This document shows positions 12,301 through 22,970 of a stretch of 64,000 nt of DNA, one piece after another. A program made the position numbers and the translations under genes. The stretch covers positions 3,768,001 to 3,832,000 of the forward strand of contig NC_089724.1 of NCBI RefSeq assembly GCF_035083965.1, read 5' to 3'. The notes beneath the pieces are model-generated. The model had not been told where the DNA came from and did no database searches. It saw only the letters and a list, made by a program, of their open reading frames with translations. Positions within the stretch are counted from its first letter, which is position 1; every line of letters begins with the position of its first letter. Source of the stretch: Branchiostoma lanceolatum. Taxonomy: Eukaryota; Chordata; Leptocardii; Amphioxiformes; Branchiostomatidae.

Positions 12301-15229
12301 ATCCGGAAGTTCAACTTCCTTGTAGTTCTTTCGTGGAATGTTGCGTTGTGGATAGCGGCTCTTCCGAGTCTCCCTTGTATCCTCTACTGGTTCCTTCTTC
12401 AGTTCTGGCTGCTTTGCTGGTTGAAGTGTTGTAGTCAGCACCTCTGATTTTAACAAAAGACACCATGGCTCATTCAAATTGTAGATGGTACATGAAAGAA
12501 GGCAATTCTCTCCCAAATTGTTCCAGTTTTGTGGTCTGTTGCAGCTAAAAGCCTCCTATAGGAGTGGCAGCTAATGTTTTAGAATGGCATGTAGAAATTC
12601 ATCATCACCATCATCAGTTGTTCAAGTTGCAATCATTAAGAAAAAAAAGATTTGAGTACCTTCCTCCAAATCTGTACTGTCTGACTCTGAGCCTTCCTCC
12701 TGTCCATCCTGTGGTCCAGCAGCCTCCTCTTGCTGAATCTCTAACTCCAGATCCTTCATCTTCTTCTCCAGCTCTGCTAGGCTGGCTGCTGTAGCTGCCT
12801 GGACCTCAGCCACCTCCTCAGCTTGGAAACCCAGGAATGTTTTTGCTTCATCTTCACTCTCCCTTGTCTCTGGGGCTTTGCTGACTGTTGCTTCAGCTTT
12901 CTTTTTTGCCTGTGGTAACAATCAATGATATCATTGCAATACTGCGTGTGTTAAGATTGTCTAAGAATTATGATATTCCCCTTACCTTTTAATATCACTT
13001 TTTTCTCTACCGGTATGTAGACTTAAATAATTGTCCTTGGTGCTGATTGTTGCACTGACAGGAAAGCACACCTAAACATTCAGTTTCACACCAAGGCGAC
13101 TAACGGTAACTCTTTTACCTAGGATACTTGGTGTTCACAATGTAATTGTAGAGAGATGCAAGTGGGTAGGCACACCAACAAAAGAGCAAGAACTGCAACT
13201 GCATTTCTGAATGGCATTTCAGCACTAACAATAATGTATTCTAGAGCGTTAGCATGAACATTATTCTATAGACGATTCTACTGTTAGTCATAGACTAGAT
13301 CAGTTCTCTACATCGATCTGTCAACAATTAGTAATAGTCCAATTCTCATGTTCGTTAGTTGCCATACATTGTACCAGCTACAATTGTCGCGCAATAAAGT
13401 TCTTCTTCTTGTATAAAATACCCTCTCCCAAATAAATGTGCTTCTCATGTATGGCATATAGAGATGTAGGTGGGTAGGCAAATATTCATGCAAAAGGTTA
13501 GAGCAAGAAATGTACTTACATTTGTGGATGGCATTTCAGCACTAACAATAAAAATGTACACAAAAAATCCCTCGCATAGATTTGTTTTTCATGTACCATA
13601 GTTGGTAAGTGCCTTGAGTCCAGTTAGTTAATTCAGCCTTTATCATTAAACAGTTTTCAAAAAAAAAAAAGTAACTGCAGCATATTGTATGTCAAAATCC
13701 TTCGATGGCATTTAGAATCTGTGTTTTGTCATACCTTAGATTTTTGGTGTAGGCCAGTGGCCTGGGGTTTGGGTTTTAACATCCTGGGTTTCTTGGGAGG
13801 CAACAGGAACCAAGCTGTGGGGTTTACACAAAGAGGGATTATGTCCTACAAGCTCAACCAACAAAAAGCAGTCTATAGCAATTAACATTAACATACAGAA
13901 GGAAATATGCATATTAGCCTGTACATAAAAACAAACAAGCTATGTTTTTGAGTACTCAACATTGTGACAGAATTCAATTTTTGTTCAACACAAGAAAAAA
14001 GAAATTTTAATCACGTCGAATTGCGAAACCACTTGTTTGAAGGAAAGATAAATTATTCAACATTTCAAATGTTGGATGGCACAGTAAGTCATTTGTAACT
14101 TGTATCTGCGATATTGCAACCTGAAATCTGATATCATATTAGCTTCCCTTTGTTGAAATCACTGCACTCACGTTTCTTTGGCCGCTGGTTCTTCTTCCTC
14201 TCCAGTTCAGGTGTCCATTCTTCATCTTCCTCTGACTCACTGCTGGTGAGAGGTGGGGTGGGGGGCTCCTTGGGCTGAACCAAGCTGCGTCTGTTCCTTT
14301 CCATGAAGTAGGGTTTCTTACCAGGCAGACCTAACATGAAAGAATGAAAAATTATAGTAAATCTTGTTGGACAGAATGGCCAAACCATGATGTGATATGT
14401 CCTAAAATTCTCACTACTTCAGTATCCATTAATTGTGTAAGATTGTGACTTTGTTTTTGGCATGCTATGGTCAGTAACAGTTATAAAATAATGATCAATA
14501 ATTTCTATGAAACAATCCAAAACTTACCAAGCATCCTCATGACATCGTAGTTACGCTTCATGTTCCGATATCGTGTCATCTCAATTTTGCTGAGCTCAGC
14601 CAGTTCTTCCTTGCTGAAGTACTGCTCAACATGGATGTCTTCAGTCTCTGGGACTTTGCTCATGTCAAAGTCTGTGTCTATCATGCTTGCAAATGGGTTT
14701 GAACTGGAAGATGAAAGAGATAGACGAAATGAGACTCAAACATCAGCTGTCAGCTGGTTACTTCTGTCAGCTCATCACAATTTCAAATAATTTTCTTATG
14801 AGAAAAACATAAATGGAAGCTGGTGTGTTTACGCCAAAGGGCAGTTATACCGGCTACATAGATACAGATACAGAAATGTTTTTTTTTTTTCATATCATTA
14901 CACATATAGCTAGCTATATTATGTGCAAAATTAAAGCATTGGTATAGTCATTAGAAAAATGTACACCCTGATAAACATGATTTTACCACTGAGACTGAGA
15001 TGGGGGGGGAGGAATCTTCCGGCATACCTGTTTACTAAAGATCTGTGGAAAGTGGCATCATATATATGATTGATTTTACTCGTAATTTCAAGTAGAATAT
15101 TTCAAAAAGCAACATGGATGTGGTTTTTTTTTTCCATATGAGAACTTACCTGCCACTGGTGCTGGCTTTCTGCTTGTCGTTGTTCCCGTCGTCTGATCCT
15201 GACGAGCTCGCGCTGCTGACAGACGCCAT
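8676..15229 (-). CDS. PRDM9: PRDM9-type histone H3 methyltransferase: KRAB-like, SSXRD, zinc knuckle, PR/SET, 7 C2H2 fingers
   Basis: Nine coding exons on the minus strand, in transcript order: 15229-15150, 14703-14528, 14330-14172, 13814-13735, 12909-12660, 12443-12285, 11966-11695, 10818-10551, 9304-8676. All phases join, giving 690 aa. In order: Ser-rich start; KRAB-like box (about 49-85, with DIHVEQYFSKEELAEL and RYRNMKRNYDVMRML); SSXRD-like segment (86-123, ending in an acidic EEDEEWTPE); basic Pro/Lys exon; Glu-rich helix; CxxC...CxxH zinc knuckle (C303, C306, C314, H317); PR/SET (about 325-465) with NCAR at 418, YYR at 438-440 and WYGNDY at 454-459, the last carrying the catalytic-tyrosine position; then seven C2H2 fingers (493-688). 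In vertebrates this architecture writes H3K4me3/K36me3 and sets meiotic recombination hotspots. Odd points: the KRAB Trp of EEW is Leu, and the fingers are unlike one another. Confidence 0.93.
9340..10390 (-). repeat. Decayed tandem array of PRDM9 first-finger exon starts, inside the last intron
   Basis: On the minus strand several blocks repeat the acceptor and start of the finger exon: ATCCAGACAGGTGCAGTTGC, GCAGGCTACAGGTGCAGCAG, then a finger-like stretch ending CAGGACTACCTGGACAGG. Plus-strand anchors (GTAGTCCTGGGT or variants) are at 9228 (the real exon), 9401, 9564 and 9874. More degraded copies are near 10020-10075, 10077-10150, 10190-10275 and 10310-10385. Spacing is about 165-175 bp where no insertion intervenes. 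Most copies keep CACAACAGGTGA-type intron sequence next to the acceptor. They are truncated after about one finger and carry frame changes, so they look like relics, although the acceptors could act as cryptic sites. Confidence 0.8.
9622..9790 (-). mobile_element. 3' end of a non-LTR element (short fragment)
   Basis: Read on the minus strand this ends in GTTGTGCAATAAAGTTCTTC followed by TTCTTCT, a polyadenylation signal plus short-repeat tail typical of CR1/L2-like elements. The same tail, with GCGCAATAAAGTTCTTCTTC, occurs on the plus strand near 13363-13412. It interrupts the first-finger repeat array. Confidence 0.55.
10905..11105. mobile_element. Possible piggyBac-like relic with palindromic GGGGTCA motif
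   Basis: A TTAA (10905-10908) is followed by CCCTCAAACACC and, at 10926-10943, the palindrome GGGGTCATTTTTGACCCC. The same 18-mer recurs at 11085-11102. TTAA plus a CCCT-type end is what piggyBac-class elements show. I could not find a matching right terminus, so the class is tentative. Confidence 0.35.
13130..13565. repeat. Direct duplication inside a PRDM9 intron
   Basis: A stretch of about 110 bp containing AAGTGGGTAGGC and, later, GGCATTTCAGCACTAACAAT occurs near 13145-13235 and again near 13465-13550. A LINE-type tail (GCGCAATAAAGTTCTTCTTC) lies between them. Confidence 0.55.
13363..13415 (+). mobile_element. 3' end of a non-LTR element (same family as 9622-9790)
   Basis: The sequence CCATACATTGTACCAGCTAC followed by GCAATAAAGTTCTTCTTCTT matches the minus-strand reading of the 9622-9790 fragment. 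Only the tail is present. Confidence 0.5.
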
Positions 15230-15262
15230 CTTCACACTGTCGTCTGCACTTTACAAATGGCG
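15220..15262 (-). promoter_or_regulatory. YY1-like motif over the PRDM9 start codon
   Basis: On the minus strand the start lies in GAAGATGGCGTC, close to the YY1 consensus AANATGGCGGC, with the ATG inside the motif. A plus-strand ACAAATGGCGGG lies just upstream. This placement is common at TATA-less promoters. The first exon is short and the transcription start is not visible. Confidence 0.35.
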
Positions 15263-18258
15263 GGAAAACTCCTGTCATGACAGAAAAGTGCAGTTTTAGC
15301 CTACAACACAAATCTATCGTATTTTCTGTAGTTTTTCTATGTGCTTAGATAACCAGTAACTCAAGCCGATTCCCTTTGGTGACAATATTGCTCTACACTA
15401 ACCAGCATACTGTAGAGTACTGCAAATTAACTGCATAGGATTCATGTTGAAAAATAAACTAGCCCTCAACATAGGAATCCCTGTACATCGTGTAGTTAAC
15501 AGAACTTACATTGAGTTTCCCTAAGACACAACCTGAAACGGTTATCACTGGCTAAAAAACACTGGGATATATTGCGATGACAAATTGAGGCACTAACGTT
15601 TATGTAAACAAAATCCTGTCAGAGGACGTCGTGTCACTGAGTTGTCAAAATGTCGTCTGCACAGAACCAGAAACAAAAATGTTCAAGTCTGACAGAAAAG
15701 TGAGTTGTCACAGCAAAATCTCGATGGACAGAGACTTACCGATTGCCTATTGGGTCTGCTGAAGTCAAACTCCGCTAAATTCCAACTCCTTTGCAAAGAA
15801 AATTACAATTTTCCCCGCACAAAACTCCTGAACGTCCGTTCAGAAGAACAAAATGAATTCGGAAGACTTCGGAGGTATTCTCCCCATAATGCACAGCGAT
15901 CGTACATTTTCGGAGGCTTTTCGGGTGTAATCGGGCTTTAAACTTCTCGTTGCAATTTTGCCTGCTACATCTGCTTGGAGATCAAATCCCACTATATTTC
16001 CCTCTTTATATTGCACGTTGGTAAATGTTTTTGGCAAGGGTGTGATAACAAACAACAAACGCCGTCCGAAAATCGTTGTGCATGTAATGATACTAAGAAA
16101 TGCTATAACTAAGGACTTGTTCGTTACCATGTTTTGTTTTATTTTATAACTTCAATTCTTGTTAATAGTACAATGTTTGTGGTCTCTACTAGGTCTCTAC
16201 GTTGAAAAATCAGGTATCTTGTCTTTTCGCCCTCCCGTATTATATTTGTAATCTGCAGAGGATGCCATCCATAAACTTCACTTGCTATGGCCCAAACATA
16301 CAAATCACACAAAACGAAGAAAGCAAAATAAAGTAGCATGCAGTAGCCGATGAAGCACGGCTTTTCATGCAGATACTACAACAAACGAAATTTAAGAATG
16401 AAAGTCAGGCGTCGCGCATGAAGTGCATTTTCTCAAACTTGCCAAGCAACCCTAGTAGCATCTAAATACTAAAATAGCCACAGATTGTAGGAAGAGTAGA
16501 GTAAATAAGAGCAGAGTAGAGTAACGTTACGTAGAGTTGAGTCTAGTTTACGGTCAAGTAGGATGTTCATCCAGTTTAGACCGCTCTTTATCTGTACCTT
16601 CTTTAGTCAACTGACACAGTTGATTTGTGTGGATGATCCAAAGTTCTGTGGTTGAAATTGACAGGGTGGTACTCCATAAAGTTGTCAAATTTCATCGTTG
16701 ATCGTCAATCATAAACCAGCGTGGCACATATCGTGCCGACTAGATGTCCCAATATGTGAAGAAGATTATGCAGTTCAGACCTCACAACCAAAAAGAAGAC
16801 AACGTTAATGTCAACACCACCGAAGGGAGCGGGAATGTAACGTTTTTCTTCTCACTTTGTCAATGGTAACATGATTTTTTACCTTACCTTCTTTTCGGGA
16901 AAAAATACGATTAAAGCAATGACATACACCGATTTATCTTTTATTTTCATGGCTTTATGCAAGTAGAAATGTTGTGTCACTTTATTTCGTATGTCAAAGG
17001 TTTCATATGTTTAGTCTAAATCTTCTTTTTATTCCGTTTTCATATCTCTTATTTGTCGTAAAAATGACATGAATTTCATAATAAATATTCGCCCCCCTCC
17101 CACACTTGGGCTTTTGTTTACATTTTGCACTTGACGCCGGGCGGTTGCCAGGGAATCCCTGGATATGCAAATTTTAGAACGAAGTATTTGTTCGAGTAGG
17201 GTTATCCATCTGTTTTTCAAACAACAATTCTAGGCAAGGACTTTGTCATTGAATTACAGAAGCTCCTTTTGCATTTCTATTATTAACTTGAAACATAATT
17301 TGTCTTTTACAACGTCTAAACGATTGGTATGCGGTAAAACAATTCACCCTTTACAAAAATTACCCCCGCGCAACACGAAGTAGACTCGCCCCAGCGCACT
17401 TAGCAACGATTCAAGCAACTTGCTCGCCATTCGCTGCTACGACGCCACGGAGTGTGGACGTGTTTTTTTCTACCTCCGACTCCAAGATCTTCCCCTGTAA
17501 GTTTCACAGATGTTATATTACTGAATGTATTAATTAATTAATGTTTCTGAACCGTTCAAAGGCATTTCTAAATTAACTACCCTAGTTTTACCGTAGGTTA
17601 ACGTGAAAATTTACATGTTTTTCAACAGCGGTATTGGGGAGGGATTTCTTTTTAATACTGATCGCTGATGTAACGTTAGACATTTTATACCTTTTCTACC
17701 AGTATAATATATAATGAAGTACTTTCTTGTTCGGACAGTAAAACGGGAAGCACAGAATAAGACCAGTAAGTAACTAGCTGCACAGTTAACATATCTACAA
17801 ACGGCTGACAACCCGATTGAAGGGCTGCATTGTTGAAGTACTGGATGGGGAGGGGGGCGGCGCTAACGTTAAAACTTCGCTACGCCATGAAAAAGAATTG
17901 TAAGATGTTTTTTCCAAAATCGCCGCAAGTTACCATGATGCATATACTTAAACATTATTTTCCATTCACGGAAAAAGCACAAGTAAACATGTATATGTTG
18001 TTTTTGGCGACGACTAGGTAGCGGGGCCTTCGACATAGCACTTACAACTTACGTTTGCGTGAATCTAGACATTTTAATGCCATCCCCATGAAAGCTTTCT
18101 GCAGTATCGTAGCTGTACAATTGTTGCTAAAAGAAGAGATGAAACCTTGCTGATTTCTGCATATCATCATGGCTATTTCATACAAACTGTTTAATACTAC
18201 TGTTCATTGAGGTTTTGACTAAGACTTAGTGTTTGATATTTGTTCCTTTCTTCAACAG
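15263..18258. other. Divergent intergenic region and 5' region of the small mitochondrial gene, copy A
   Basis: PRDM9 runs left and the small gene runs right from here. A probable non-coding first exon of the small gene ends at 17496 (TCTTCCCCT then GTAAGTTTCACAG), and the same exon-donor arrangement is conserved in copy B, ending at 35929. The remainder to 18258 is its first intron. No other gene is supported. Confidence 0.45.
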
Positions 18259-18270
18259 GATTCCATCGAA

Positions 18271-20421
18271 ATGTTCGGAACCCTGGGCAGGGTGGCCATG
18301 AGGGGCCTAATGGGGGCGCAGCCGGTAAACATCTTGGCTGGTAAGGGTCTCTGTTTCTTTGCTTCATCATTTAATTTCTGAACTTCTGTACAAATGTAAT
18401 ATTATGTACATAGATCATTGGAACCATAGACAAGACCAAACATTATCTGTTCTAAGTACATAGACAAGCCTGATGTTTTATGATGACAACTGCAGGGCTT
18501 TTTCTTGTGCCAGTATGCGTCATGCATGTATATTTGTATTACAGGCAATTAAAGGCAGGATGTTATGTTACAAGATGTTTTCATAAACATACAGCTTAAT
18601 ATGACTAGCAGATGGTTATTTATCCCATATGCACTAGTTTGATATTTATCAGGATCTTTCTTGTGGCGCAAGTGGTAATGCAACCCTGCTGCTTCGCCAT
18701 CTGGATCAAATTCCGTGGATCCTAGGGCCCGCGTTTGATCCTCAGTGGTCGGCTCAAGCTCGGACACGTTGTAAGGGATTGCATTCGTCATTTCGGATGG
18801 TGACGTAAGCCAGCGGTCCTGTGTATGAGGGAGCTTCGGGCGTAAGCCTCAAGCGTCAAACCTCTGCACATAAAAGAACCCAACACACTTATCTAGAAGA
18901 GTAGGGGTGACCCGGTGTGCTTGGTCAAAAATGCAAGCCGTAGTGAAGCCTCATTGCACTACTATTAGCTACTTGAAAAAGCATTGCGCTTCACCTCAAA
19001 TGAAGAAGCCTGCTTTACCTTTTCTCTCCTGTAGCCCCCCGGTCCCGCCCTGCCCAGGTGTTCAAGGGAATGACCAACCTCGCTGCCTGTAAGACTGCCT
19101 TTCCTTACAATAGTTTATCACTAGTAGATCTTGTATGTAGAATCATGCTCAAACTCCATATCTGCTTAGAACATAAGTTAACTGCAGCTTAATTGTTCCA
19201 GATCCTTTCTCCCATAAAAACCTGTCTAGTCTAGTCACTTATATAACAAAGTGTTGCAGCTTGAAGTACGTTTGAATTAGATCTTAGACATCAGGTTTTG
19301 ATGGTCATCTTAAGAAAACAAACATTGAACCCAAAGTCTGGAGGCCTCCATTGTACAAAAAGAAACATCCAGACAGCTCTTATGTGTGCTGCACTTTTTC
19401 ACTGAAGCATATTAATGTACAAAATGTACAAAAATGTCAAAACAGGATACTTTTATATACCTCATGTCATGTAAGAGCGAATATATAATGGACAAAGTAT
19501 GTGGTCATATTTCCAAATGTTTCAAAAAGAGAGAAGAAACTACTAGGTGATCATCATTTAGTTTAGCAATATCCCACAGGTTGTATGTTTTAGTTTTTAG
19601 CATTAGAATGTAGCATTTTGATCAATTTATGTTTACATTATGTTCCCTACAGACCACGTGTGGTCTTCTGTGCATTTAGCCCTTATGGGCAGGAATATGC
19701 AATAAAGACTATTATTATTATTAATATGGTTTCATGATTTTGTACTTTCCTCCAGCCATCTCTACCATCGACGCCATGTTGTATGTCACAGCTGCAGCCA
19801 TGGCTGGTGCTGGCATCTTCCACGTGAGTCACATTTCTTACTTGGGTATTATACTGTTGAATATACAGTGTACCATCCTTGGGTAACATATCTTTAAGTT
19901 GATGACTTGTTTCAAAGAAAAAGATTGACCAATCACTGAGCTGAGACAGATATAGGCAGTAGTAGTGGGCAACCCCAAGTCAACCGTACACACTCACGCC
20001 ACATCTTCAGAAAAGACACTGCAGCCGCATATGGTTCCCGTTTACCGACTTTATTTGAGCCCACACCAACATGTTTCGCCTGCATGTGTGTGGCTTTCTC
20101 AAGGATCAAGGCTCGAATGATTAAAGGATCAATGCTAAAATGATGTGGGCTTGAATAAAGTTCTAAACGGGAACTATACGCGGCTACAGCGTCTTTTCTG
20201 AAGATGTGGCGTGAGTGTGTATGGTTGGCCTTGGGGTAACGTCCTTACCAATTACCTACTGAGCTGAGACACATTTCTTCTCCCTGCCTTTGTAGTACAA
20301 ACGAGAGGAGCAGCAGACACCGATGAGGAACAACATCGCAGTCGTCGGTGACGCCAGACCCACGGAGGTACCAACTTACCCGTGGGTTGGCGTCGCCGAC
20401 AACGACTGGACTGGCTTCTAA
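18271..20421 (+). CDS. Small, probably mitochondrial, single-span membrane protein (copy A)
   Basis: Coding exons are 18271-18340, 19035-19088, 19756-19823 and 20296-20421, after a non-coding exon ending at 17496 and an exon that starts at 18259. The phases agree and the product is 105 aa. The N-terminus (MFGTLGRVAMRGLMG, then APRSRPAQVFKG) is basic and amphipathic with no acidic residues, as in a mitochondrial targeting peptide. A hydrophobic segment (MLYVTAAAMAGAGIF) near residues 48-62 is followed by a charged KREEQQ and a tail ending VADNDWTGF. The motif DAMLYVTA recalls the DAxLYxxT of COX7A-type subunits, but the C-terminal extension does not fit, so no name is assigned. A near-identical copy is at 36679-38204. 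Confidence 0.78.
18655..18975 (+). mobile_element. tRNA-derived SINE in intron upstream of exon 19035-19088
   Basis: A box-A-like TGGCGCAAGTGG (18664-18675) and box-B-like GTTTGATCC (about 18733-18741) are spaced as in a Pol III promoter. The body includes ACCTCTGCACATAAAAGAAC and AAGAGTAGGGGTGACCCGGT, which recur at 41190-41325. Copy B of the duplication lacks it, so it inserted into copy A or was lost from copy B. Confidence 0.7.
19417..19734 (+). mobile_element. CR1/L2-like LINE 3' end inserted only in copy A
   Basis: Copy B reads GAAGCATATTAATATGGTTT without interruption at 37500-37518. Copy A has about 318 bp inserted in the middle, ending TATGCAATAAAGACTATTAT followed by TATTATTA. A polyadenylation-type signal plus trinucleotide tail is characteristic of these non-LTR elements. 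Confidence 0.65.
19972..20238. mobile_element. MITE with long terminal inverted repeats (copy A)
   Basis: The left arm contains ACACTCACGCCACATCTTCA and GAAAAGACACTGCAGCCGC. The right arm is its inverted complement, with GTCTTTTCTGAAGATGTGGC and GTGAGTGTGTATGG. The arms are about 70-80 bp and end in CCCCAAG/CTTGGGG. The flanks share a direct repeat, CTGAGCTGAGACA. The same element is at 37756-38023 in copy B, so it predates the duplication. Confidence 0.7.
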
Positions 20422-20510
20422 ACTGCCACCTGTTGGTCACCTGAAGGCTGAACACCTGGGAAGGACAAAAGAAAATGTCTGGGAGGAAAAAAAAGAACAC
20501 AAAGAAAAAC

Positions 20511-20760
20511 ATGAAATAAATATAAAAATATAAAATGAATATGAAAATATAAAATAAATATGAAAATATAAAATGAATATAAAAATAAATAAATATAAAA
20601 ATAAATGAATATAAAAATAAATATAAAAATAAACACATATAAAAATATAAAATAACTATAAAATAACTATAAAAATAAATAAAAGAATATGAAAATAACT
20701 AAATAAAAAAATATAAAATGAATACAAAAATACAAAATAAATATTAAAAAATAAAACAAA
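20511..20760 (+). repeat. AT-rich satellite (AAATATAAAAATAAAT type), copy A
   Basis: The block is a run of imperfect repeats of ATATAAAAATAAAT and ATATAAAATGAATATG. It starts 90 bp after the stop codon of the small gene. A matching block is at 38290-38540. It contains AATAAA strings that could serve as polyadenylation signals. Confidence 0.75.
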
Positions 20761-20882
20761 GTACATTGTACAGACATGTAGTCTCATTGTACCAATTTGT
20801 ATTAAAAAATCCTCCCAAGTTACAACCTCGTTTTTGTTACTTCAATGGTACATAGTCTTGTTCCTTAGCTAATATTTCAGGA

Positions 20883-21285
20883 TAGGTGAGTGAGTGAGAG
20901 GGTGAGTGAGTGGGTGAGAGTGAGTGGGTGAGATGGTGAGTGAGTGAGTCAGTGGGTGAGAGGGTGGGCGAGTGGGTGAGAGTTAGTGATTGGGCAAGAG
21001 AGTGAGTGGGTGAGTATGTGAGAGTGAGTGGGTGAGAGAGTGAATGGGTTGTGAGTGAGTGAGTGGGTGAGAAAGTGAATGAGTGTGGGTGAGTTAGTGA
21101 GAGTGTGAGTGGGTGAGAGAGGGAGTGAGTGTCGAGTGAGTGTGTGTGAGTGGGTGAGTGAGATTGAGTGCGTGTGTATGTGTGTGGGTGAGTGAGTGAG
21201 TCACTGAGTGAGTGAGTGACAGTGAGTGAGTCACTGACTGACTGAGAGTGAGTGAGTGAGAGTGAGTGAGTGAGTGAGTGAGAAG
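20883..21285 (+). repeat. GAGT-type minisatellite, copy A
   Basis: The block is mostly GTGAGTGAGTGGGTGAGAG and variants for about 400 bp. The homologous array in copy B (38658-39118) differs in length and ends in a purer (GAGT)n run. Confidence 0.85.
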
Positions 21286-21838
21286 ACTAATGACATAGGG
21301 GAGAAAACAGCCATAGATTATGGATGGATGACAGTACGTATCACAAACAGTTTAAAGTACATGTATGAATCATGGTTCGGTGTGCAAACCTGAGGTACTA
21401 ACACCTACCCAGAGCCCCTTGTACCCTAAGTTATATGGATACGTGAAACCTAAATTTCCTGTTTTTTAGATGAGATAACACGATAATCAAATTTCATTTT
21501 TAAAAGGTGGAAATCAATTAGTCAAGAGCAAATTTTACAGAAAGTAGCTGAAACATAACATCCGTTTCAGTAGTGTCTTTCAAGATCCTAGGCCTTGAAA
21601 AATGTAAGTATATGGCCCACTCCGAGGGCCAGCATTGGGCGTATGAAATGATCTATTTCTGGAGAGAACAACGTTTAAGTTTATTATAACGTATGCATCC
21701 CATGAAGATCAAATATTGAAATCTACACGGTCGAATAGATGTTTCGAGACCTGGTTACTGCCTGCAGTTATGAGGCAAATTATGAACCTTCTTCCAGAGT
21801 AAAGTAGGTGATAAAACATATAATGCCCCAGAGCTAAC

Positions 21839-22970
21839 GGGCCCATATGTAGGTCAAGGAGCCGACTGGAAGGACGACCTATTAACCCAGCTCAACGATT
21901 AGATGGCTGCAGGCCATCCTAGCTGTCTCGACAACTCCTGCTTCACTCCAACTAACCTGACGAATCGCGCTCCTAGTGGCCAGCCGGTCCTGTAACCGCC
22001 ATCCCCCTAGGGCTGGGGGTCAGTAACCTCCGGCCGAGAGCTTGTGTAAATATAGGCTACTCTCCGACAAGCCGGAAAGAAAGTCGGTTCTGAGATTTTT
22101 GTTGTTCATGCCTGTCTATAATCAAGGACGGACATACGGAATGAAAAGTTTTCTATCGATAGGTTTCATGCGGAAATTTTCTTCAATACTTGACTCCGCA
22201 GGTTGTTGAAAAGTAGGTTGAATAATTTGCCAAAGGCTGGAAAGATTTGCCATTTGTAACCAAAATTGTACTACAATCCATCTACAGGTCCTGCATTTGC
22301 TGATTAAATATTCCCTCTCTCTCTCTCTCTCTCTCTCTCACACTCCCTCACTCACCATTTTCTTCAACCTAAGATGTAGTAGCCACTTCTGAAGCAGCCA
22401 TTTAGTCATCAATTTTCAATGACAGTTACTGTTTGTGCTGATATTTATTTCATATTGCATTGTATTGTACATGAAACATGAAAAAATTCTTCTTAAGTTA
22501 CAACCTTGTCTTTGTTTTTTATTTCTGGTTTTTAGACTACGTTCTTACTGCTGAGAAAAGCATGTGTGTGCTTGTTTCTTTGTTTGTTTGTCTTGGTGTG
22601 TGTTCATAGTTATTCAAATATTACAGAGTGACAGGATGTGAGGCGGAAAATGGTGTAACTGAAGACTGGCAAGATGGCTTGTCCCGATCTTGAAATAAAA
22701 TTCATATTGACCAAGGATGCTACTACTAGTAGGTCAAATGTGGCCAGTCTTCAACTGTTACCTGAGTAATTTTGCTCCTCTGGAAGCCTTAAAATGCCCA
22801 ATTATAGACTGGGATTCTAAAACTAACCACACCGTGGAAAGGGCAAACAACACATCCCCATGTTTGGTCCATCTGCTTCCTTGCAATGCCCCCTTTACAA
22901 TGTTTGCCTACAAAAAAACTGTTTATGATGATCTAGTGTCTAAGATGTCAACATTGGCACTTTCCCTCTC
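21839..22970. other. Intergenic region left of the kelch gene
   Basis: After the duplication boundary there is a GC-richer block (about 21850-22085, with GGCCAGCCGGTCCTGTAACC and CCGGCCGAGAGC) that looks like an inserted element of unknown type. A (CT)n microsatellite follows at 22313-22340. A fragment near 22716-22755 (GTGGCCAGTCTTCAACT) recurs at 51010-51045. AATAAA strings on the minus strand near 22443 and 22519 are possible polyadenylation signals for the kelch gene. Confidence 0.4.

Larger units (their letters stand above)
16737..21838 (+). repeat. Segmental duplication, copy A
   Basis: This block aligns by eye with 35182-39664 through the 5' region, all five exons, the introns, an inverted-repeat element, an AT-rich satellite, a GAGT minisatellite and unique flank. 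Identity looks high in exons and moderate in introns. Similarity stops at CCCCAGAGCTAACG (21825-21838). Patchy similarity may extend further upstream (for example AATTTAAGAATGAAAGTCA near 16390 and 34880). Copy A carries a SINE and a LINE tail that copy B lacks. Confidence 0.88.

Noticed and set aside
13500..13545. Possible mini-exon of PRDM9 on the minus strand (AAATGCCATCCACAAAT then GTAAGT)
   Set aside because: It would be 22 nt, breaks the phase between neighbouring exons that already join, and has an immediate stop in one phase.
15650..15702. Plus-strand ATG with about 16 codons in the PRDM9 upstream region
   Set aside because: It stops quickly, has no donor site and no similarity to anything recognised.
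18271..20421. Assigning the small gene to COX7A
   Set aside because: Only a short DAxLYxxT-like match supports it, and the long C-terminal tail does not fit the family.
20252..20638. Phe/Ile/Tyr-rich minus-strand ORF, membrane-protein-like
   Set aside because: It is a reading of the AT-rich satellite, antisense to the small gene's last exon.
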